The notes beneath the pieces were generated by a model, which did no database searches, was not told where the DNA came from, and worked only from the letters and a program-made list of their open reading frames with translations. Source: SKLM01 sp964450435 (lineage in GTDB: Bacteria; Chloroflexota; Anaerolineae; B4-G1). From it: a DNA stretch of 64,000 nt. Where the stretch lies: contig CAYVCX010000006.1 of assembly GCA_964450435.1 (NCBI GenBank), positions 19,309 through 83,308 on the forward strand, written 5' to 3'. The translations under genes were made by a program, and so were the position numbers. Positions 60,220 through 64,000 of this stretch are shown here, piece by piece. How positions within the stretch are numbered: the first letter of the stretch is position 1; the number at the start of each line of letters is the position of its first letter.

Positions 60220-61861
60220 ACCCGGCTCAGGTGGCCGGCGCGGCCTGGGCTCTCCGCTGTGGGGGCTGCTGCGTCCTGGTCTTCTGCTGATGTGTATGAT
60301 TGGCCTCGCGGTGGGGTGCTACCGCCCAGCGCCAGAAGAGAGGGCCGCGGAGACGGGGGCGCGCGCTGCAAGAGACGAACCAGCGGGCACGGCAGCAGCA
60401 ACAGAGACGGCGACCGGGGCGGCGACAAAGACAGGGACGGGGACCGGCGTGAGCTCGCCGGAGCCGCTGCCGTCACCCTCACCCGCCTACCCGGGGACGT
60501 ATGCGGGGACGCCGACGCCAGATCCGACTCCGGACGGTCACGGGGAGGGACGGGCGATCGAGGCGTACACGGTGCGGCCCGGCGAGACGCTGAGCTTGAT
60601 TGCCGCGGCTGTGGGATGCACTGTCGAGGAGATCGTCGCCGCGAACAACCTCAGCAGCGCGGACAGCATCTCGGCTGGGCAGACGTTGCGCATCCCCACC
60701 AGGGCGGCGCTGACGGGACCCGCGCTGAAGCTGGTGCCGGACAGCGAGATGGTGTACGGGCCAGCGTATGTGGGTTTCGACGTGCAGGGGTTTGTGAGTG
60801 GGCAGGGCGGCTACCTGGCGGACTACACGGACCAGGTCGAGGGACAGGAGCGGACGGGCGCCGAGGTGGTCCAGTTGGTGGCGCAGCGCTATAGCGTCGG
60901 GCCGAGGGTGCTGCTGGCGCTCCTGGAGCTGAAGTCCGGGTGGGTGACCCGGCGGCAGCCGGCTGGGGACACACTGGTCTACCCGATGGGACACGTGCAG
61001 GCGTATCAAGAGGGGCTGTTCCGCCAGATGAGCTGGGTGGCCGTGCGGCTCAATCAGGGGTACTACGGCTGGAAGCGCGGGGACCTGGGCACCGTGCTTC
61101 TCCGGGACGGGTCCCGGGTGGCGGTGGCGCCAGAGCTGAACGCGGGCACGGTGGGGGTGCAGAGCTGCCTGGCCCATATGACGGACGGTTGGGACCAGTG
61201 GCTGCGGACGACGGGGGAGGACGGCTTCCTGGCCACATATGAGGGTCTCTTCGGCAACCCGTTCCGGTATTCGGTGGAGCCGCTGGTGCCTGAGGATCTG
61301 GAACAGCCGGAGCTGCGGCTGCCCTGGCCGGCGGGCGAGATGTGGTACCTGACCGGGGGGCCGCACGGCGGCTGGGGTGATGGGAGCGGAATGGCGGCGA
61401 TCGACTTGGTGCCAGCGGGCAGGCACGGATGCGCGCCGGCGCCGGACTTCGTCGCGGCCGCGGCGCCGGGCCTGGTGGTGCGGAGCGAGAACGGCGAGAT
61501 GATGGTCGATCTCGACGGGGACGGGTTCGAACAGACGGGGTGGGTGCTGCTCTATTTGCACGTCTACCATGAGGGGCGGGTGGAGAAGGGGGCGTGGCTG
61601 GAGCAGGGAGAGCGGATCGGGCACCCCTCGTGCGAGGGAGGGTTCTCGGATGCGACGCACCTGCACTTCGCGCGGCGCTACAACGGCGAGTGGATCCCGG
61701 CGGGCAGCGGCGCGGTTCCGATGGTGCTTTCCGGATGGACGGTCCACGAGGGGGCGAGGCCGTACAGCGGCACGATGACGCGGGGCGGCGAGGAGCGCCG
61801 GGCGTGCGAGTGCTGGGAGGACGACGTCAACGGGTTGGTATCGGACAACGCGGGGCCGTAG
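60209..61861 (+). CDS. Lipoprotein with LysM domain and M23-type (LytM) peptidase domain
   Basis: A 550-residue protein; ATG 60209 overlaps the previous gene's stop by 11 bases. A lipoprotein signal ends in LAVGC. A low-complexity Ala/Thr/Glu region is followed by LysM (YTVRPGETLSLIAAAVGCTVEEI, LRIPT). A long central domain leads to an M23 region: GGPHGGWGDGSGMAAIDLVPAG supplies His and Asp, and ATHLHFARRYNGEWIPA supplies HxH. These are the zinc ligands of LytM endopeptidases. It would bind and trim peptidoglycan outside the membrane. It is the last gene of the hydrolase operon. Confidence 0.85.
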   Translation: MSARPGSGGRRGLGSPLWGLLRPGLLLMCMIGLAVGCYRPAPEERAAETGARAARDEPAGTAAATETATGAATKTGTGTGVSSPEPLPSPSPAYPGTYAGTPTPDPTPDGHGEGRAIEAYTVRPGETLSLIAAAVGCTVEEIVAANNLSSADSISAGQTLRIPTRAALTGPALKLVPDSEMVYGPAYVGFDVQGFVSGQGGYLADYTDQVEGQERTGAEVVQLVAQRYSVGPRVLLALLELKSGWVTRRQPAGDTLVYPMGHVQAYQEGLFRQMSWVAVRLNQGYYGWKRGDLGTVLLRDGSRVAVAPELNAGTVGVQSCLAHMTDGWDQWLRTTGEDGFLATYEGLFGNPFRYSVEPLVPEDLEQPELRLPWPAGEMWYLTGGPHGGWGDGSGMAAIDLVPAGRHGCAPAPDFVAAAAPGLVVRSENGEMMVDLDGDGFEQTGWVLLYLHVYHEGRVEKGAWLEQGERIGHPSCEGGFSDATHLHFARRYNGEWIPAGSGAVPMVLSGWTVHEGARPYSGTMTRGGEERRACECWEDDVNGLVSDNAGP

Positions 61862-61877
61862 GACTACAACCGCATTT

Positions 61878-62052
61878 GTCATTCCGAGTTGCCCCATGGC
61901 GGTGGCACGCCACTCAGCAGGCAAGAAACCGCTGCCTTCGTCATTCCGACCGGAGGGCAGTGCCCCCCTTCTGTCATTCCGACCGGAGCGCAGCGCAGTG
62001 GAGGAATCTCCCACCTCCGCCAGCCCAGGGACCGGAGCGACGAGGAATCTCG
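61878..62052. repeat. Cluster of short dispersed repeats
   Basis: GTCATTCCGA occurs at 61878, 61940 and 61973, the last two extended to GTCATTCCGACCGGAG. GAGGAATCTC occurs twice near 62001 and 62042. The same words form the inverted element at 10886-10988. It fills most of the gene-free 61862-62178 interval between the M23 lipoprotein and the toxin gene. Confidence 0.6.
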
Positions 62053-62178
62053 CTCACGCTGGCCAGGAATACCTCACACGTGGAGGCTCCTCGGCCGCCC
62101 AGGAAGCTCTGATTGCCGATGTGCGGTTGTGGTACTGGGGAGGCGATGGCGGGGCTGGTCGGATTGGAGGATCCTACG

Positions 62179-62598
62179 CTATCGCTGCTCGACTATGGTC
62201 AGGAACACGGCTGGTCTCAGGATCACGATCTCTCTGTATTTCTTGATGGCGAGGAGATGGTCGCCGCCGGAGATAATGTAGGATGCGCTGGCGGCAACAG
62301 CACATTCGAGAAAGCGGTTGTCTGTCGGATCCTCTTCGATAACATCCAGGTCCAGTTGAGGCTCGACGACGGTGGCCATGCTCCTGAATCGCTTCAGGAA
62401 GGCACCCGTACTTTGGGGATCTTCGAAGCGCCCTCTTATGTGAGCGTACTCGAGGACGCGCTCGAGTTCGGCAAGAAGCTGCGGCGAGGTGGCGACTTCA
62501 AGCTTGTCGGCCTCCCACAGGTTCATGATCTGGCCCGGAGGGCCGCTCGGAGAGAGCAGGGCGCTGACGATGACGTTGGTATCGAGGACGACGATCAC
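62179..62598 (-). CDS. PIN-domain toxin (VapC-like)
   Basis: A 139-residue PIN protein. Acidic residues of the metal site are visible: VVLDTNVIVSALLSPSG at the N-terminus, then SPQLLAELERVLEY with the conserved Glu, EEDPTDNRFLECAVAA with the Asp pair and a final SGGDHLLAIKKY. This is the putative PIN toxin family often found next to Phd/AbrB antitoxins; targets are tRNA or rRNA in characterised VapC. Its start overlaps the antitoxin's stop by four bases, as usual for a toxin-antitoxin pair. Confidence 0.9.
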   Translation of the reverse strand: MIVVLDTNVIVSALLSPSGPPGQIMNLWEADKLEVATSPQLLAELERVLEYAHIRGRFEDPQSTGAFLKRFRSMATVVEPQLDLDVIEEDPTDNRFLECAVAASASYIISGGDHLLAIKKYREIVILRPAVFLTIVEQR

Positions 62599-62873
62599 GG
62601 GGTCTGGGTCTGGGCGCGAACGGCTGCCACAGCCTCAGCAGCGACCTCATCCGCCTCCCGCGGGGACAGACCCGCTTCTTGTTGCAGGCTGCGAACAAGA
62701 TCGAAGAACTCCTCCCGCTGACTCTGCCAGCTTTCGTAGACCTCAATCGGCACAACAGCAGCGGCCGGCTTACCATACCGGCTGATGACGTAGCTGTCGC
62801 CCCGGTACTGTACCTGCTCGACGATGCTGCTGAGCTCTTTTCTGGCTTCGGTCACACCCAGTGTCTTTTCCAT
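62595..62873 (-). CDS. Phd/YefM-type antitoxin
   Basis: A 92-residue protein. The N-terminal GVTEARKELSSIVEQVQYRGDSYVISRYGKPAAAVVPIEVYE is the Phd/YefM DNA-binding fold. The C-terminal charged helix (EEFFDLVRSLQQEAGL to the end) would wrap the toxin. It represses its own promoter, where an inverted repeat is found. It overlaps the PIN toxin gene by 4 bases. Confidence 0.92.
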   Translation of the reverse strand: MEKTLGVTEARKELSSIVEQVQYRGDSYVISRYGKPAAAVVPIEVYESWQSQREEFFDLVRSLQQEAGLSPREADEVAAEAVAAVRAQTQTP

Positions 62874-62906
62874 TAGATCCTTGCCCTTTCTCTGGATGAG
62901 TCTGTT

Positions 62907-62959
62907 CTGTACATTGTTTCTATTATGTACAGTCTACACTGGTTCCCCGTCGCGGTCAA
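62907..62959 (-). promoter_or_regulatory. Toxin-antitoxin promoter and operator
   Basis: Minus-strand TTGACC (62959-62954), 17 bases, TAGACT (62936-62931). CTGTACA (62907-62913) and TGTACAG (62926-62932) are perfect 7-bp arms 12 bases apart; they overlap the -10 and the transcription start. This fits autorepression by the antitoxin. Confidence 0.7.
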
Positions 62960-63043
62960 GGACGTCGCTTCCGTACCGGGGAATGAAGGCTGTCAGACGG
63001 GCGGACTGGCTGTCCTGATGCAGCCTGGACCTGGCATCCGATT

Positions 63044-64000
63044 CTAGCCCCGATACGCGCGCATTTGCTCCATCGGCGTGCCGACCATGCGGAAGGCGCG
63101 CCGCTCGGCTTCGTAGCGAACCCTCTCCTCGTCCAGGGTGAGCAGCTCCCCGTCACGCAGCAACAGCTTCCCGTCGACGAAGACGTGGGTCACGTCGGAG
63201 GGGTGCGCAGCGTACACCACGCCCGCAGCCAGGTCGTGGCGGGGGAACCAGTGTGGCCCCCTGGTGTCGAGCAGGATCAGGTCCGCAGGATGGCCCGGTG
63301 CGAGGACGCCACTCTGATGGAAGCCCATAGCCCGGGCGCCTGCCTGGGTGGCCAGGCGCAGCAGCTTCGTCCGCGGGAGCGCCTCTGGCTTCCCCAGGGC
63401 GTTCTTGTGGTACAACCCCGTGATGCGCAGGACCTCCAGCACGTTCATATCGTTGTTTGACGCGGGCCCGTCGGTGCCCAGGGCGACCCTGATTCCGCGG
63501 GCCAGGAAGCGGGGCAGGGGCGCGACGCCCATGGCGAGCTTGAGATAGGTCTTGGGCGTGTGGGCGACGTGGACCCCTTTCTGGGCCAGAATCTGCAGAT
63601 CGCCCTCGTCGACCACGATGCAGTGGGCCGCGATGGTCGGCACGTCGAACACACCCAAGGCATCCAGATGAGCTACGGGGGTCCTACCGTGTGTTTCAAG
63701 GGAGTTGTCGACCTGCTCCTGGGATTCAGCGACGTGGAGGTGGATTCCGACCCCTAGATCCTGCGCAGCCTTCACGGCCCGGCGCAGGAAGTCCGGTGGG
63801 CACATGTAGGGCGAGTGGGGGCCCACGGCGCAGCGGATGCGCCCGTCGGCGGCGCCGTGCCACTGGCGGACGAAGCTGGCGGTGTCCTCCAGGGTCGCGC
63901 CGCCCACCTCCTCCTCGGCTCCGGTCCCGAACTGGCACCAGGCCAGGTGCGCCTTCATCCCCGCCTTCTCGACGGCGCGGGCGGTCTGGTCCATCCAGAA
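63044..64000 (-). CDS. MTA/SAH deaminase-like amidohydrolase, N-terminus outside the window
   Basis: At least 318 residues of an amidohydrolase whose first part lies beyond base 64000. The frame stays open up to the edge (FWMDQTARAVEKAGMKAHL). Metal and substrate landmarks: AVGPHSPYMC, GIHLHVAESQEQVD (metal His), IAAHCIVVDEGD and GTDGPASNNDMNVLEVLR (catalytic Asp). The end has GHPADLILLDTRGPHWFP. This fits 5'-methylthioadenosine/S-adenosylhomocysteine deaminases, with SsnA and guanine deaminase as alternatives. It is distantly linked to ahcY at 11 kb through S-adenosylhomocysteine metabolism, but not adjacent. Confidence 0.85.
   Translation of the reverse strand, partial: FWMDQTARAVEKAGMKAHLAWCQFGTGAEEEVGGATLEDTASFVRQWHGAADGRIRCAVGPHSPYMCPPDFLRRAVKAAQDLGVGIHLHVAESQEQVDNSLETHGRTPVAHLDALGVFDVPTIAAHCIVVDEGDLQILAQKGVHVAHTPKTYLKLAMGVAPLPRFLARGIRVALGTDGPASNNDMNVLEVLRITGLYHKNALGKPEALPRTKLLRLATQAGARAMGFHQSGVLAPGHPADLILLDTRGPHWFPRHDLAAGVVYAAHPSDVTHVFVDGKLLLRDGELLTLDEERVRYEAERRAFRMVGTPMEQMRAYRG

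Noticed and set aside
55553..62014. Long minus-strand open frames such as 55553-56662, 57120-58661 and 60479-62014
   Set aside because: They are antisense to clear genes with family motifs. High GC produces such open frames; they show no family motif or ribosome-binding site.

Overview
The window is GC-rich bacterial DNA containing one 100-base run of N (29478-29577), so it comes from a scaffolded draft genome or metagenome assembly. I saw no rRNA, tRNA, CRISPR array, insertion sequence or prophage. Gene style points to a Chloroflexota (Anaerolineae-like) bacterium: secreted proteins with Thr-Pro linkers, membrane zinc-ribbon proteins, a Ser/Thr kinase facing an FHA-domain regulator, non-pyrrolysine MttB methyltransferases, and expanded nitroreductase and amidohydrolase families. 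This assignment is inference from gene content; no phylogenetic marker is present.

Layout. 0-7 kb: end of an L,D-transpeptidase, a membrane-anchored SagB-like nitroreductase, a frameshifted TauE/SafE transporter, a small nitroreductase, a histidine phosphatase overlapping a membrane-anchored nucleoside hydrolase, and an MFS transporter with a PadR regulator. 7.2-10.2 kb: two tandem paralogues that each fuse a dihydrodipicolinate-synthase-type pyruvate aldolase to a formaldehyde-activating-enzyme (Fae) domain; this is the most unusual item in the window. 10.3-21.6 kb: a minus-strand series with trmO-like, ahcY, two fold-type II PLP enzymes, a metallo-beta-lactamase protein, carbamate kinase, two YgeW-like carbamoyltransferases, a NYN-domain protein and a GntR/UTRA regulator with a clear promoter and operator. 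It looks like carbamoyl-phosphate-yielding catabolism of a ureido compound. 21.9-23.4 kb: CCA-adding enzyme.

23.5-30 kb: decayed copies of an mttB gene and of an amino-acid-binding protein flank a three-gene set of surface proteins (zinc ribbons, a transglutaminase-like domain with Cys-rich repeats, and a beta-sandwich domain). 30-39.9 kb: an intact accessory catabolic region, with divergent mttB genes, a corrinoid protein, a GntR/FCD regulator, a polar amino-acid ABC importer and an alanine/ornithine-racemase-like enzyme. Together these suggest import and corrinoid-dependent demethylation of a methylated amino acid or betaine. 40-42.7 kb: small membrane protein, AlbA_2/Schlafen-type ATPase-like regulator, uncertain ORF. 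42.7-46.5 kb: exopolysaccharide set (sugar-phosphate transferase and two glycosyltransferases). 46.5-51.2 kb: GIY-YIG/NUDIX fusion, ABC-F, coaE, GNAT-like protein and small membrane protein ending at a strong terminator. 51.4-56 kb: secreted GH3 enzyme, Ser/Thr kinase and FHA-winged-helix regulator. 56.5-61.9 kb: tightly packed hydrolase operon (M20 peptidase, N-formylglutamate-amidohydrolase-like, YtcJ-like amidohydrolase, LysM/M23 lipoprotein). 61.9-64 kb: dispersed repeats, a Phd/PIN toxin-antitoxin pair with a palindromic operator, and a 5'-truncated MTA/SAH deaminase-like gene.

Regulatory logic can be read in several places: autoregulation of the GntR/UTRA gene, an unusual face-to-face promoter pair sharing a palindromic -10 between the mttB genes, an attenuating hairpin between the binding-protein and permease genes, and a toxin-antitoxin operator. 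All family calls come from reading motifs in the translated sequence; none was checked by database search.
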